Numbered from the stretch's first letter, positions 34,162 to 42,687 are shown. The stretch: DNA of 64,000 bases from Bradyrhizobium sp. CSS354 (GCF_029051725.1 NZ_JAACFU010000006.1:248001-312000), one strand, 5' to 3'. Program-made: numbers and translations. Notes: a model not told the origin generated them from the letters alone.

Positions 34162-34188
34162 AGTCCTCCGCGGCTGCCACAAACCACT

Positions 34189-34273
34189 GTCATTGCGAGG
34201 AGCCCTTGCGACGAAGCAATCCAGGCTGCTGCCATGGAAACAGTCTGGATTGCTTCGCTACGCTCGCAATGAC
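34189..34273. repeat. Intergenic palindromic repeat (GTCATTGCGAG family), copy 1
   Basis: The element begins GTCATTGCGAGG and ends GCTCGCAATGAC, with inner arms GACGAAGCAATCCAG and CTGGATTGCTTCG. It can form one long hairpin between the DUF2236 gene and glgA. A closely related copy is at 38332-38416 and a decayed copy near 39957-40027. Confidence 0.85.
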
Positions 34274-34291
34274 GAGGAAACACCCCGCTTC

Positions 34292-35707
34292 TCACACCGC
34301 CGCCAACTTCCGGTACAGTGCGTTGTAGCTGCCGGCCGGGATGCTCCAGGAGAACGAGCGTCCCATCGCACTGCGACGCATGGTGTCGAGCTGGTCCTGC
34401 GCCATGAAGGCGGAGAACGCGCGGCGGACGCCCCCGAGGAAGGATTCGTGCGAAGGTTTTGAGAACAGGAAGCCGGTTTCGCCGTCGGTAATGGTCTCGG
34501 CGAGGCCGCCGGTCTGATGGCCGATCGGCAGCGAGCCGAAGCGCTGGGCGTACATCTGGCTGAGCCCGCAGGGCTCGAAGCGCGACGGCATCAATGTGAA
34601 GTCGCTGCCGGCGAAGATGCGGCGCGCCTGGGCGTCGTTGAAGCCGATCACGACCCCGATCGCGTCAGGGCGTCGGCGATGCGCGTCGATCAGCGCCTGT
34701 TCGAGCGCCGGCTCGCCGGAGCCGGTGACCACGATCTGCCCGCCGGCATCGACGATCTCGTCGGCTGCCGCCAGCACGAGGTCGATACCCTTCTGGTGCA
34801 CCAGCCGGGCGACGATGCCGAACATCGGGCCGCGCGACACCGCAAGCCCGAACTGCTTGCGAACATAGTCCGCGTTGGCCTTCTTGCCGATCCAGTCGCC
34901 GGCGCCGAACTGCTGGGCAAGCTGAGCGCAGGAGCGGGGGTCCCAGCTCTCGTCGATGCCGTTGAGGATGCCGGTGAGCTCGGCCGCGTCGGAGCGGACT
35001 CGAAGCAGGCCTTCGAGCCCGCAGCCGAATTCATCCGTGGTGATCTCCCGCGCATAGGTGCCGCTGACGGTGGTGAGATGCGAGGCGTAGACCAGCCCGG
35101 CCTTGAGGAAGGAGAGCTGGTCGTAGAACTCGACGCCGTCGATGTGGAAGGAGCTCTCCGGTGCGCCGATCCGCCGCAGCGAGTCCTTCGGGAAGAGGCC
35201 CTGATAGGCGAGGTTGTGAATGGTCAGGATCGACGGCAGCTTGGAGCCGCGCCAGGCCAGGTAGGCCGGCACGAGCGAAGCCTGCCAGTCATTGGCATGG
35301 ATCAGGTCTGCTGCCCAATCCTTGTCCAGCGTGCCCATCGCGAGCTCAGCGGCGGCCGAGGCAAAGCGCGCGAAACGGATGTCGTTGTCGGGCCAGTCGC
35401 GCCCGGACTCGTCGCCATAGGGGTTGCCGGGCCGGTCGTAAAGTTGCGAGCACAGCAGCACATAGACCGGCAGGCCGTCCTTGGTCGCGGCGCGGCCGAG
35501 CGAGCAGGCCGGCATCTCCGCGAACGCCGGACAGCGGCCAACGATCTGAATATGCGTGAGTTGTTCGATGATGTCGCGATAGCCGGGCAGCATGACCCGG
35601 ATGTCGGCGAAGGGACGAAGGGCTCGGGGGAGTGCAGCGGAAACGGCTCCGAGTCCGCCAACGCGGACAAAGTCGTCCATCTCCGTTGTAACGAACAAGA
35701 CCCTCAA
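34292..35707 (-). CDS. glgA: Glycogen synthase (ADP-glucose dependent, GlgA-like)
   Basis: This 471-residue GT5 glucosyltransferase is close to the usual 475-480 residues. It shows the N-terminal ADP-glucose loop, HANDWQASLVPAYL, TIHNLAYQG, GIVARLVHQKGIDLVL and the C-terminal PSRFEPCGLSQMYAQRFGSLPI with the EX7E-type acid. The family K-x-G-G-L lysine is replaced by arginine (VRVGGLG, Arg15). The start is a TTG at 35707. A purine-rich GAGGG lies about ten bases upstream and there is no in-frame ATG that would keep the first beta-strand. An EcfG-like promoter lies about 145 bases upstream. Confidence 0.87.
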   Translation of the reverse strand: MRVLFVTTEMDDFVRVGGLGAVSAALPRALRPFADIRVMLPGYRDIIEQLTHIQIVGRCPAFAEMPACSLGRAATKDGLPVYVLLCSQLYDRPGNPYGDESGRDWPDNDIRFARFASAAAELAMGTLDKDWAADLIHANDWQASLVPAYLAWRGSKLPSILTIHNLAYQGLFPKDSLRRIGAPESSFHIDGVEFYDQLSFLKAGLVYASHLTTVSGTYAREITTDEFGCGLEGLLRVRSDAAELTGILNGIDESWDPRSCAQLAQQFGAGDWIGKKANADYVRKQFGLAVSRGPMFGIVARLVHQKGIDLVLAAADEIVDAGGQIVVTGSGEPALEQALIDAHRRRPDAIGVVIGFNDAQARRIFAGSDFTLMPSRFEPCGLSQMYAQRFGSLPIGHQTGGLAETITDGETGFLFSKPSHESFLGGVRRAFSAFMAQDQLDTMRRSAMGRSFSWSIPAGSYNALYRKLAAV

Positions 35708-35850
35708 GAACTGCTGCCCTCTGCCGGAGCCCGATTGCTGCTATGCAAGAAAGGGTCCAGTTGCCCCGGATTTCCCAAGCCCGCCCGTGAGACGTGTCTC
35801 TTCGGTAAAGACTTTCCTACTCAGGCGCCGCCCTCTAGGGTCGGCGCACC

Positions 35851-35876
35851 AACAACAGAGAACTTCGATAAGTTCC
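35851..35876 (-). promoter_or_regulatory. Possible EcfG-type promoter for glgA
   Basis: On the reverse strand GGAAC (35876-35872), 17 bases, then TGTT (35854-35851) resemble GGAAC-N16/17-cGTT with one mismatch. It would leave a leader of about 135 bases before the glgA start. Weak by itself; noted because other glycan genes here carry better matches. Confidence 0.3.
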
Positions 35877-35901
35877 TAGTGACCCGAGGGCGCAAGCAGG
35901 C

Positions 35902-37098
35902 ATGCAGCTATCAGATAAGCATGAGGGGACGACGACAAAGGCCTTTGCCGGCCTCAGGGTCCTGGATTTTTCGACCACCATCGCCGGTCCCCACTGTGCG
36001 CGCATGCTCGCCGACATGGGCGCCGAGGTCATCAAGATCGAGACCGACGGCGGCGAGACGATGCGGACCCGGCCGCCGCTGCGCAAGGGCTGCAGCACCG
36101 TGTTCGGCCAGCTCAATGTCGGCAAGAAGAGCGTCGTGCTCGACCTCAAGTCCGAGGACGGCAAGGAGGCGGTCCGCCGGCTGGCCGCGACCGCCGACAT
36201 CCTGGTCGAGAACTTCCGCCCCGGCGTGATGCACCGGCTGCGGCTCGACTACGACAGAATGCGCGCCATCAACCCGAAGCTGATCTACTGCTCGATCTCC
36301 GGCTACGGCCAGAGCGGCCCGTCGGCCGAACTGCCGGCCTATGCGCCGGTGATCCATGCAGCCTCCGGGTACGACATGGCGCATCTCGCCTACCAGCCCG
36401 GCCGCAGCCGCCCGGATTATTGCGGCATCTACCATGCCGACGTCGTCACCGGCACCTACGGGTTCGGCGCGATCGCGTCGGCGCTCTACCAGCGAACGGT
36501 CACCGGGCTCGGCCAGCACATCGACGTTTCCATGCTCGAATCGATGCTGACGCTGACGGTGATCGAGTTGCAGAACTCGCAGTTCACCGTGAAGCCGCCG
36601 CCGCGCCCGATGTTTGGGCCGACTGAGACCGCGAGCGGTTATGTCATGATCACGGTTGCCAGCGAGAAGACGTTTCAGGGACTGATGGGGGTGATCGGCC
36701 GCCCCGAATGGATCTCCGATCCGCGCTTCGCCACCTACGCCGCGCGTCGCGACCATTGGGCCGACTTGATGGACGGTGTCGAGGCCTGGTCGCGGCAGCT
36801 CTCGACCGAGGCCTGTCTTGTCGCGCTAGGTGCGGCGGGCGTGCCGGCTTCGGCCTACCGCACCGTGTCCGAGGCGCTGGCCGATCCGCAACTCGCGCAT
36901 CGTGAGGCGCTCTCGTCTGTAGAAGACGGAGGCGGCTCGTTCCAGGTCCTCAATCTGCCGTTCCGGATGACCGGTGCCGACACGGCACCGGGCAAGACGA
37001 TGGCCGTGCTTGGCGAGCACACGGACCGGCTGCGCGCGGAGATCGGGCTCCCCGACGATGGACCAATTCCGTCAGGCAAAACAGCCGCGCAAAGCTGA
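35902..37098 (+). CDS. Family III CoA transferase (CaiB/BaiF type)
   Basis: The 398-residue protein matches class III CoA transferases: GLRVLDFSTTIAGPHCARMLADMGAEVIKIE across adjacent strands at the N-terminus, VENFRPGVM, and the catalytic aspartate in YHADVVTGTYG (about residue 180). Such enzymes move CoA between carboxylic acids by a ping-pong mechanism on aspartate. The acid is unknown; relatives act on formyl/oxalyl-CoA, carnitine or 2-methylacyl-CoA. It diverges from glgA. Neighbouring dehydrogenases suggest organic-acid catabolism. Confidence 0.87.
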   Translation: MQLSDKHEGTTTKAFAGLRVLDFSTTIAGPHCARMLADMGAEVIKIETDGGETMRTRPPLRKGCSTVFGQLNVGKKSVVLDLKSEDGKEAVRRLAATADILVENFRPGVMHRLRLDYDRMRAINPKLIYCSISGYGQSGPSAELPAYAPVIHAASGYDMAHLAYQPGRSRPDYCGIYHADVVTGTYGFGAIASALYQRTVTGLGQHIDVSMLESMLTLTVIELQNSQFTVKPPPRPMFGPTETASGYVMITVASEKTFQGLMGVIGRPEWISDPRFATYAARRDHWADLMDGVEAWSRQLSTEACLVALGAAGVPASAYRTVSEALADPQLAHREALSSVEDGGGSFQVLNLPFRMTGADTAPGKTMAVLGEHTDRLRAEIGLPDDGPIPSGKTAAQS

Positions 37099-37246
37099 CG
37101 GACAGCTTCGTGCAGCAAGCAATGCGGCTTTGCGTGTGGTCGGCTTGCCATCATTCGTCGGCCTAAACTAGACAGGTCCGAGTTTGTCTCGTTCTGCCGC
37201 CCATGCGATGGTGGCGGCGACAAGAAAAGTATCCGGGAGGACACCG

Positions 37247-38314
37247 ATGAAAAGTTTCAAGGTCGCCGATTTCAAGGCACCGCTGCAGGAGTTCGACGAG
37301 GCGACGCCGCAGCCGTCCGGCACGCAGGTGCTGATCAAGGTCAAGGCCGCCGGCGTCTGCCACAGCGACCTCCACATCTGGGAAGGCGGCTACGATCTCG
37401 GCCACGGTCGCAAGCCGCTGTCGCTGAAGGACCGCGGCATCAACCTGCCGCTGACCATGGGGCACGAGACCGTCGGCGAGGTCCTTGCCTTCGGCCCGGA
37501 CGTGAAGTCGTCGGACCAGGGCGATGTGAAGATCGGCGATGTCGGGCTGGTCTATCCCTGGATCGGTTGCGGCAAATGCGCGACCTGTCTCGGCGGCGAC
37601 GAGAACATGTGCCTGACGCCACGCTCGCTCGGCGTCTATTGCGACGGTGGCTATTCCGACCACATGCTGGTGCCGCACCCGCGCTATCTGCTCAATCTTA
37701 GAGGCCTCGATCCCGCGTCGGCTGCGCCCTACGCCTGCTCGGGCGTCACGACCTACAGCGCGCTGAAGAAGCTCGAGCAGCACTTCGACACGCCAATTGT
37801 GATGTTCGGCGCCGGCGGACTCGGCCTGATGGCACTGTCGCTGCTGAAGGCGATGGGCGGCAAGGGCGCGATCATGGTCGATATCGACGCGAAGAAACGC
37901 GAAGCTGCGGAGAAGGCCGGCGCGCTCGCGACCGTCGATCCCAAGGCGCCCGACGCGCTGGAGCAGCTTGCGAAGAAAGCCGGTGGTCCCATCCGCGCCG
38001 TGCTCGATCTCGTCGGCAACGCCGCCACCACGCAACTCGGCTTCGACTGCCTGACCAAGGGCGGCAAGCTCGTCATCGTCGGCCTGTTCGGCGGCGGGGC
38101 GACCTGGGCGCTGCCGCTGATTCCGATCAAGGCGGTGACGATCCAGGGCAGCTACGTCGGCAATCTACGCGAGACGCAGGAGCTGCTCGACCTCGTGCGA
38201 GCGAAGAACATAGCGCCGATTCCCGTGACGCGGCAGCCGCTCGCCAAGGCCAACGACGCGCTGGTGCAGTTGCAGCAGGGCGCGGTGGTCGGCCGCACGG
38301 TGCTGACGCCGTAA
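37247..38314 (+). CDS. Zinc-dependent alcohol dehydrogenase
   Basis: This 355-residue MDR enzyme has the catalytic-zinc ligands in GVCHSDLH and GHETVGEV, the structural-zinc cysteines in GCGKCATCLGGDENMC, and a Rossmann motif GAGGLGLMAL. It oxidises or reduces an alcohol/aldehyde with NAD(P). It contains a short insertion (about residues 43-65, DLGHGRKPLSLKDRGINLPL) compared with minimal family members. The ATG at 37247 follows GGGAGG. No partner gene identifies the substrate. Confidence 0.87.
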   Translation: MKSFKVADFKAPLQEFDEATPQPSGTQVLIKVKAAGVCHSDLHIWEGGYDLGHGRKPLSLKDRGINLPLTMGHETVGEVLAFGPDVKSSDQGDVKIGDVGLVYPWIGCGKCATCLGGDENMCLTPRSLGVYCDGGYSDHMLVPHPRYLLNLRGLDPASAAPYACSGVTTYSALKKLEQHFDTPIVMFGAGGLGLMALSLLKAMGGKGAIMVDIDAKKREAAEKAGALATVDPKAPDALEQLAKKAGGPIRAVLDLVGNAATTQLGFDCLTKGGKLVIVGLFGGGATWALPLIPIKAVTIQGSYVGNLRETQELLDLVRAKNIAPIPVTRQPLAKANDALVQLQQGAVVGRTVLTP

Positions 38315-38331
38315 CCAACGCTCCATCCTCC

Positions 38332-38416
38332 GTCATTGCGAGGAGCGAAGCGACGAAGCAATCCAGATTGTCTCCGCAGATGCAGTTCTGGATTGCTTCG
38401 CTTCACTCGCAATGAC
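38332..38416. repeat. Intergenic palindromic repeat (GTCATTGCGAG family), copy 2
   Basis: The same layout as the copy at 34189: GTCATTGCGAGGAGCG at one end, CTCGCAATGAC at the other, and inner arms CGACGAAGCAATCCAG and CTGGATTGCTTCGC. It lies between the alcohol dehydrogenase gene and the isopropylmalate-type dehydrogenase gene. Confidence 0.85.
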
Positions 38417-38445
38417 GACTTAGCTCGCTCCTCCTGAGGCTTCCC

Positions 38446-39525
38446 ATGTCCGCAAATAACGCCTTCCACATTGCCGTGCTCGCCGGTGACGGCATCGGTC
38501 CCGAAGTCATGGCGCCGGCCATCGAAGTCCTGCGCAAGATCGAGACGAAATCCGGCCTGAGCTTCCGCTTCACCGAGGCGCCGGCGGGTGCCACCAACTA
38601 TCTTGCCACCGGCAAATCGATGCCCGACACCACGATCAAGCTGTGCGAGGAGGCGGACGCGATCCTGCTCGGCGCATGCGGCCTGCCGTCGGTGCGCTAT
38701 CCTGATAACACTGAGATCGCGCCGCAGATCGAGCTGCGCTTCATCTTCGATCTCTATGCCGGTGTGCGCCCGGCGCGGCTCATTCCGGGCGTGCCGAGCC
38801 CGATCGTCGGCGCCGACCAGCGTGGAATCGATCTCGTCGTGATCAGGGAGTCCACCGAGGGCCTGTTCGCCTCGATGGGCAAGGGCGTCGTCACCCACGA
38901 GGACGCGCGCGAAACCATGGTGATCACGCGCAAGACGTCCGAGCGCCTGTTCGAGTTCTCGTTTCGCCTCGCCGAGCGGCGCAAGGCGCGCGGCAAGCCG
39001 GGGATGCTGGCTTGCGTCGACAAGGCGAACGTGTTCAAGGCCTTTGCGTTCTTCCGCGGCATTTTCGACGAGATCGCCAAGCGTCATCCGGAGGTGAAGA
39101 CCGATCGGCTCTATGTCGATGCCTGCTCGGCGATGCTGGTGAAGCGCCCCTGGGACTTCGACGTGATGGTGATGGAGAACATGTTCGGCGACATCGTCTC
39201 CGACATCACCGCGAGCCTGATCGGCGGCCTCGGCATGGCGCCGTCGGCCGACATCGGGGACAAATATGCCGTGTTCCAGCCGTGCCACGGCACCGCGCCC
39301 GACATCATGGGGCAGGGCAAGGCCAATCCCACCGGGATGATCCTGTCGGCTGCAATGATGCTGGACTGGCTCGCCGACAAGCACGGCGTCGAGGGTGCGG
39401 CCGAGGCCGGCGAGCAAATTGAGCGCGCCGTTGATGAGATCTACGCCGGCGGCCTCAAGCCGATGGAGTTCGGCGGCAGCAACGGCACCGCCGACATCAC
39501 GAAGGCGGTGCTCGGGGCTCTGTAG
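38446..39525 (+). CDS. Isocitrate/isopropylmalate-type dehydrogenase (tartrate dehydrogenase-like)
   Basis: The 359-residue enzyme belongs to the metal-dependent decarboxylating dehydrogenase family. It has AVLAGDGIGPEV, the substrate arginines around LYAGVRPARLIPGVPSP, VIRESTEGLFAS, the catalytic lysine in DKANVFK, metal-binding Asp residues in NMFGDIVSDI, and HGTAPDIMGQGKANP. It is less like LeuB than tartrate/D-malate dehydrogenases (TtuC/DmlA), but substrate choice between malate, tartrate and 3-isopropylmalate needs biochemical data. It is flanked by a repeat and a terminator, so it is a single-gene unit. Confidence 0.82.
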   Translation: MSANNAFHIAVLAGDGIGPEVMAPAIEVLRKIETKSGLSFRFTEAPAGATNYLATGKSMPDTTIKLCEEADAILLGACGLPSVRYPDNTEIAPQIELRFIFDLYAGVRPARLIPGVPSPIVGADQRGIDLVVIRESTEGLFASMGKGVVTHEDARETMVITRKTSERLFEFSFRLAERRKARGKPGMLACVDKANVFKAFAFFRGIFDEIAKRHPEVKTDRLYVDACSAMLVKRPWDFDVMVMENMFGDIVSDITASLIGGLGMAPSADIGDKYAVFQPCHGTAPDIMGQGKANPTGMILSAAMMLDWLADKHGVEGAAEAGEQIERAVDEIYAGGLKPMEFGGSNGTADITKAVLGAL

Positions 39526-39533
39526 TCGAAGAA

Positions 39534-39553
39534 GAGGGGCCTCTCGGCCCCTC
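39534..39553. terminator. Bidirectional terminator-like hairpin
   Basis: GAGGGGCC (39534-39541) and GGCCCCTC (39546-39553) pair around TCTC. It sits between the stops of two convergent genes and is suited to serve both. Confidence 0.65.
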
Positions 39554-39558
39554 GTGGT

Positions 39559-39843
39559 TCACCAGCGACGCCAGTGGCGGTGGCCGCCCCAGCCCCAGGG
39601 ACGCCCGCCGTAGAAGCGTCGCGGGCCGCCGTAATAGCCGTAGGCGCCGTAATAATTCGGACGCCAGAAGCAGCGGCCCCACGGGTTACACACCCAACGA
39701 ACCTGATCGACTTCGGCTGCCGGGCCGCTCGCGATACGGTCAGCCTGCGGAATGCCGTTCGGCATTGCCGCGAGTGCCTGTCCTGATGCGAGCGCGGCGC
39801 CGCCCAGGGCGGCCAGACCAACAACAGCAAATTTGAGTTTCAT
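39559..39843 (-). CDS. Small exported Gly/Tyr/Trp-rich protein with a CNPWGRC motif
   Basis: The 94-residue protein has a Sec signal peptide (MKLKFAVVGLAALGGAALASGQALA). The mature part has VRWVCNPWGRCFWRPNYYG followed by a glycine-, tyrosine- and arginine-rich tail with GYYGGPRRFYGG and ending GGHRHWRRW. The WxCNPWGRCxWRPN core looks like the prefix motif of the GCG_CRPN family, small secreted proteins of rhizobia with no known function. The two cysteines could form a disulfide. GGAG lies eight to nine bases before the ATG. Confidence 0.72.
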   Translation of the reverse strand: MKLKFAVVGLAALGGAALASGQALAAMPNGIPQADRIASGPAAEVDQVRWVCNPWGRCFWRPNYYGAYGYYGGPRRFYGGRPWGWGGHRHWRRW

Positions 39844-39956
39844 CGCAATCTCCCTCGTTTGATGGCGAGAGAACTTCCGGCAAATCAGCTGGTTGCTATG
39901 GTGTTGCAGGGGCGTGGGAATTTAATCTTCCTGAATGCATGTTCACGTTGCCTGCC

Positions 39957-40027
39957 GTCACTGCGACGAGCCAGGGGACGAGCAGACAGAGGCACTCTGG
40001 ATTGTTTCATTTTGCTCGCTGACGACG
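39957..40027. repeat. Decayed copy of the GTCATTGCGAG-family repeat
   Basis: The segment reads GTCACTGCGACGAGC at the left and CTCTGGATTGTTTCATTTTG then GCTCGCTGACGACG at the right. It matches the two intact copies in order but carries many substitutions. It lies immediately before the enoyl-CoA hydratase stop, in the 187-base gap after 39843, which holds nothing else I can identify. Confidence 0.5.
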
Positions 40028-40030
40028 GAG

Positions 40031-40852
40031 TCACCGTCCCTGGAACTGCGGCTTGCGCTTTTCCATGAAGGCCTGCCGGCCCTCGCGAAAATCGCCACTG
40101 TCCATGCAGGCGTTGCCGACCGCCCTGATCGCCTCCATGTCGCGCGCGCTTTCATCCTTTAGCACTTGCGCGATGGTGAGCTTGGCGGCCTTGATCGCGA
40201 GCGGCGCATTTTGCGAGATCGTCTCGGCGATGCCCATGGTCTCGCCCCAGAGCTGATCCTCCGGAACCACGCGCTCGACCAGCCCGATGCGCAGCGCTTC
40301 GGTGGAATCGATGCGCATGCCCGTGTACATCAGGAGCCGGGCCCAGGACGGTCCGACCAGCGACACCAGGTGCTTCAAGCCATCATAACCGTAGGCGATA
40401 CCGAGTTTCGCCGCGGGAATGCCGAACTGGCTTCCATGGGAGGCGATGCGGATGTCGGCGAGCATCGCCACCTGCATGCCGCCGCCCAGACAGAAGCCCT
40501 GGATACAGGCAATCGTCGGCTTGGGATAATCGGCAAGCAGCGCGCGCTGGACGGCGCTGCGTTTTGCGTATTCCTCGGAGGCAGCTGCGTTGTGGCGCGT
40601 CTTCTCGAACTGGCTGATGTCGGCGCCCGACACGAAGGCCTTGCCACCGGCGCCGCGCAGGATCACGACCCGCACGGCAGCGTTGTCGCGCAAGGCTGTC
40701 AGCGCCTCGCCAAATCCCTCCCACATCTCCAGCGACATCGCGTTGCGCTTGTCGGGATTGTTGAAGGTGATCACGCCGACGCCACCGGCTGTGTGCTTGA
40801 GGATCTTGCCGTCGGCGTAGGGAATTTCGGTCGTGCTTGATATGTCGGACAT
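40031..40852 (-). CDS. Enoyl-CoA hydratase/isomerase family protein
   Basis: The 273-residue crotonase-fold protein has the first oxyanion-hole segment GAGGKAFVSGADISQF and the second IQGFCLGGGMQVAMLADIRIAS. A glutamate at the usual first catalytic position is not obvious, because the segment after it reads SQFGIPAAKLGIAYGYDG, so isomerase, decarboxylase or other acyl-CoA activity is possible. The cytoplasmic substrate is an unknown acyl-CoA. It is monocistronic. Confidence 0.83.
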   Translation of the reverse strand: MSDISSTTEIPYADGKILKHTAGGVGVITFNNPDKRNAMSLEMWEGFGEALTALRDNAAVRVVILRGAGGKAFVSGADISQFEKTRHNAAASEEYAKRSAVQRALLADYPKPTIACIQGFCLGGGMQVAMLADIRIASHGSQFGIPAAKLGIAYGYDGLKHLVSLVGPSWARLLMYTGMRIDSTEALRIGLVERVVPEDQLWGETMGIAETISQNAPLAIKAAKLTIAQVLKDESARDMEAIRAVGNACMDSGDFREGRQAFMEKRKPQFQGR

Positions 40853-40963
40853 CGCGCTCGCTTTCGTTGGCGAGGCGCAATGTTCGGCCGGGGCGAGGCC
40901 AGCGTCAACCGCGGCAACGGAGGTGGCTTTGCAGCCGCCTGTGCCGCGATTGCATGGCGCGGT

Positions 40964-42313
40964 CTATCTCGTCATGTGCGCCGTTAACGGATGGCTGCCG
41001 GCACTGCTGAAGAATGCCGCCTCTTCGGCGGTGGCCTCCAGCAGCTGCTCGTCCTGGTGATAGACGTCGTTGCGGAACTGGACGGTCTGGTCTTTGGTCA
41101 TCCACGCCGTGAGGTAGATCCAGGCCACCGGCACTTTCTTCGCCATAGCGACCTCGAGATGCTGGCCGCTGGCGATGCCCGCGTCGATCGCGGCGCGGCT
41201 CCATTTCGGCTGGTCCTTCAAGAGCCAGGCGGCGAGATCGCGCACATTGTCGACGCGCGAGCAGCCATGAGAATCGAAGCGGTAATCGTCGCTGAACAGA
41301 TTGCGCTGGTTGGTGTCGTGCATGTAGACCGAATAGGAATTCGGCATGTCGATCTTGACCGCGCCGAGCGCGTTGAACGTGCCGTTGTGCTGGCGCACGG
41401 TGAAATTCGGCGTATGCGTGCCCGACCAGTCGACCGAATTTGGGTCGATCGGATTGTCGTGGGCGTCGAGCACCTCCATGTGCATGCGCGACAGATAGGT
41501 GGGGTCCTTACGCATATGCGCGGAGATCTCGGTCTTGGCGATCGAGGCGGGCACCGTCCAGGTCGGATTGAGAACGACGCTGCTGATCTGGGTCGTCAGC
41601 GTCGGCGAGGGCTTTTCGGTCTTGCCGACGATCACGCGATAGCGCCTCACCACGACGTCGTTCTCGATCGCTTCGGCGAAGGCGGCGGGGATGTTGACGA
41701 CGACATAGCGCTGGCCGAAGCCGAAATTCATGTTCTCGAGCCGCTGCAGCGAAGCCTCCAGCTGTCGGATGCGCTTCTGCACCGGCACGTTCATCGCCGC
41801 GATCGTGCGGGGCGTCATCGTTCCGGTCGGCGCGAGGCCGTGGCGGGCCTGGAAGCGTTTCACGGCGTCGGCGAGATCCTGGTCGAAGGCGCCGCTCGCC
41901 TTGTCGGCGGCAAGATCGCCGGAGACGATCAGCCGCTTGCGCAGGAGATCGTCATGGGCGCCCTGGACGCCGGGCGCGAATTTGGCGTCTGCCGGGATCG
42001 CCGGCCAGCCGCCGCGCACGGCGAGATCAGAATAGCTCAGCGCTGCATCCTTGATGCGCTGGGCGGAGCCCTCGTCATAGGTCGGCTCGTGGGTCAGCGC
42101 GAGCGCGGCGGCCGAGCGGCTCTCTGCCGTCGAAGCGGACGCCGGCGCGGCAGTTTTCGGTGCGGCTGCGTGGGCCGGATTGGCGGTGGCCGGCACCGTG
42201 CCAGCCGCAGTCGCCGGCTTGGGCCCAGCCTGTCCAATGGTCTCGGTCTGAGCAAGCGCGGAGGCGCTCGCAAGCATGCCGACGGCAATGATCATCGCAT
42301 GGCGTTTCGACAT
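40964..42313 (-). CDS. L,D-transpeptidase (YcbB-like) with peptidoglycan-binding domain
   Basis: The 449-residue exported protein has a signal peptide (about residues 1-22), an Ala/Pro/Thr-rich linker, a peptidoglycan-binding-1 domain (about 165-225, LADAVKRFQARHGLAPTG) and a YkuD catalytic domain (about 250-400). The active site SHGCSRV supplies the nucleophilic cysteine with HDTNQRNLF upstream. It should make 3-3 crosslinks in the cell wall or attach proteins to it. The ATG at 42313 follows GGGGAAG by nine bases; two in-frame ATGs upstream are less well placed. Confidence 0.87.
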   Translation of the reverse strand: MSKRHAMIIAVGMLASASALAQTETIGQAGPKPATAAGTVPATANPAHAAAPKTAAPASASTAESRSAAALALTHEPTYDEGSAQRIKDAALSYSDLAVRGGWPAIPADAKFAPGVQGAHDDLLRKRLIVSGDLAADKASGAFDQDLADAVKRFQARHGLAPTGTMTPRTIAAMNVPVQKRIRQLEASLQRLENMNFGFGQRYVVVNIPAAFAEAIENDVVVRRYRVIVGKTEKPSPTLTTQISSVVLNPTWTVPASIAKTEISAHMRKDPTYLSRMHMEVLDAHDNPIDPNSVDWSGTHTPNFTVRQHNGTFNALGAVKIDMPNSYSVYMHDTNQRNLFSDDYRFDSHGCSRVDNVRDLAAWLLKDQPKWSRAAIDAGIASGQHLEVAMAKKVPVAWIYLTAWMTKDQTVQFRNDVYHQDEQLLEATAEEAAFFSSAGSHPLTAHMTR

Positions 42314-42550
42314 GTGTCCCATCTTCCCCATGAGAACGAGGCCCGGATGGGCGCTCGCATCGGCAATTCCCGGTCGTCGCGCTGATTCGAGAAATCGGCG
42401 GGAGGCTAGCGCCTCCCAGTTGCGGCTCCCTTAAGCACGGCGCATCGCGAGCTCCGCACGTCGGACGGCGGTGTCTGGATTGGGTCGCGACAGGGCCGGA
42501 ATGGGTTCGCGCAAACTGCGGGCGACGGCGGGAAAAATGGTCAACAAAAA

Positions 42551-42569
42551 GGGGCGGTCATGCCGCCCC
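42551..42569 (-). terminator. Rho-independent terminator for the LysR-XRE operon
   Basis: GGGGCGG and CCGCCCC pair around a five-base loop. Read on the reverse strand the hairpin is followed by TTTTTGTTG, a good U-run. It is about 120 bases after the XRE stop. The rest of the 374-base gap 42314-42687 contains only the stem-loop at 42622 and no gene I can support. Confidence 0.75.
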
Positions 42570-42621
42570 GAGAAGTCCGCGCAAGCACGCGGGCCGGATA
42601 GATCTCGTCCGGGTCTCGTCC

Positions 42622-42652
42622 AATCCAGCCGCGCCCCGTGACGCGGCGGATT
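42622..42652 (-). other. Stem-loop just downstream of the XRE gene
   Basis: AATCC and GCCGCG (42622-42633) pair with CGCGGC and GGATT (42642-42652) around CCCCGTGA, with one bulged A. It lies between the XRE stop and the terminator and may protect the 3' end of the transcript. Confidence 0.45.
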
Positions 42653-42687
42653 GAACATCGGGCGGAAAGGCGCGGGCGCCGATCGGC

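Noticed and set aside
42431..42658. Open frame of 75 codons between the L,D-transpeptidase and XRE genes
   Set aside because: A U-run terminator and a long stem-loop lie inside it, and the translation has no plausible fold.
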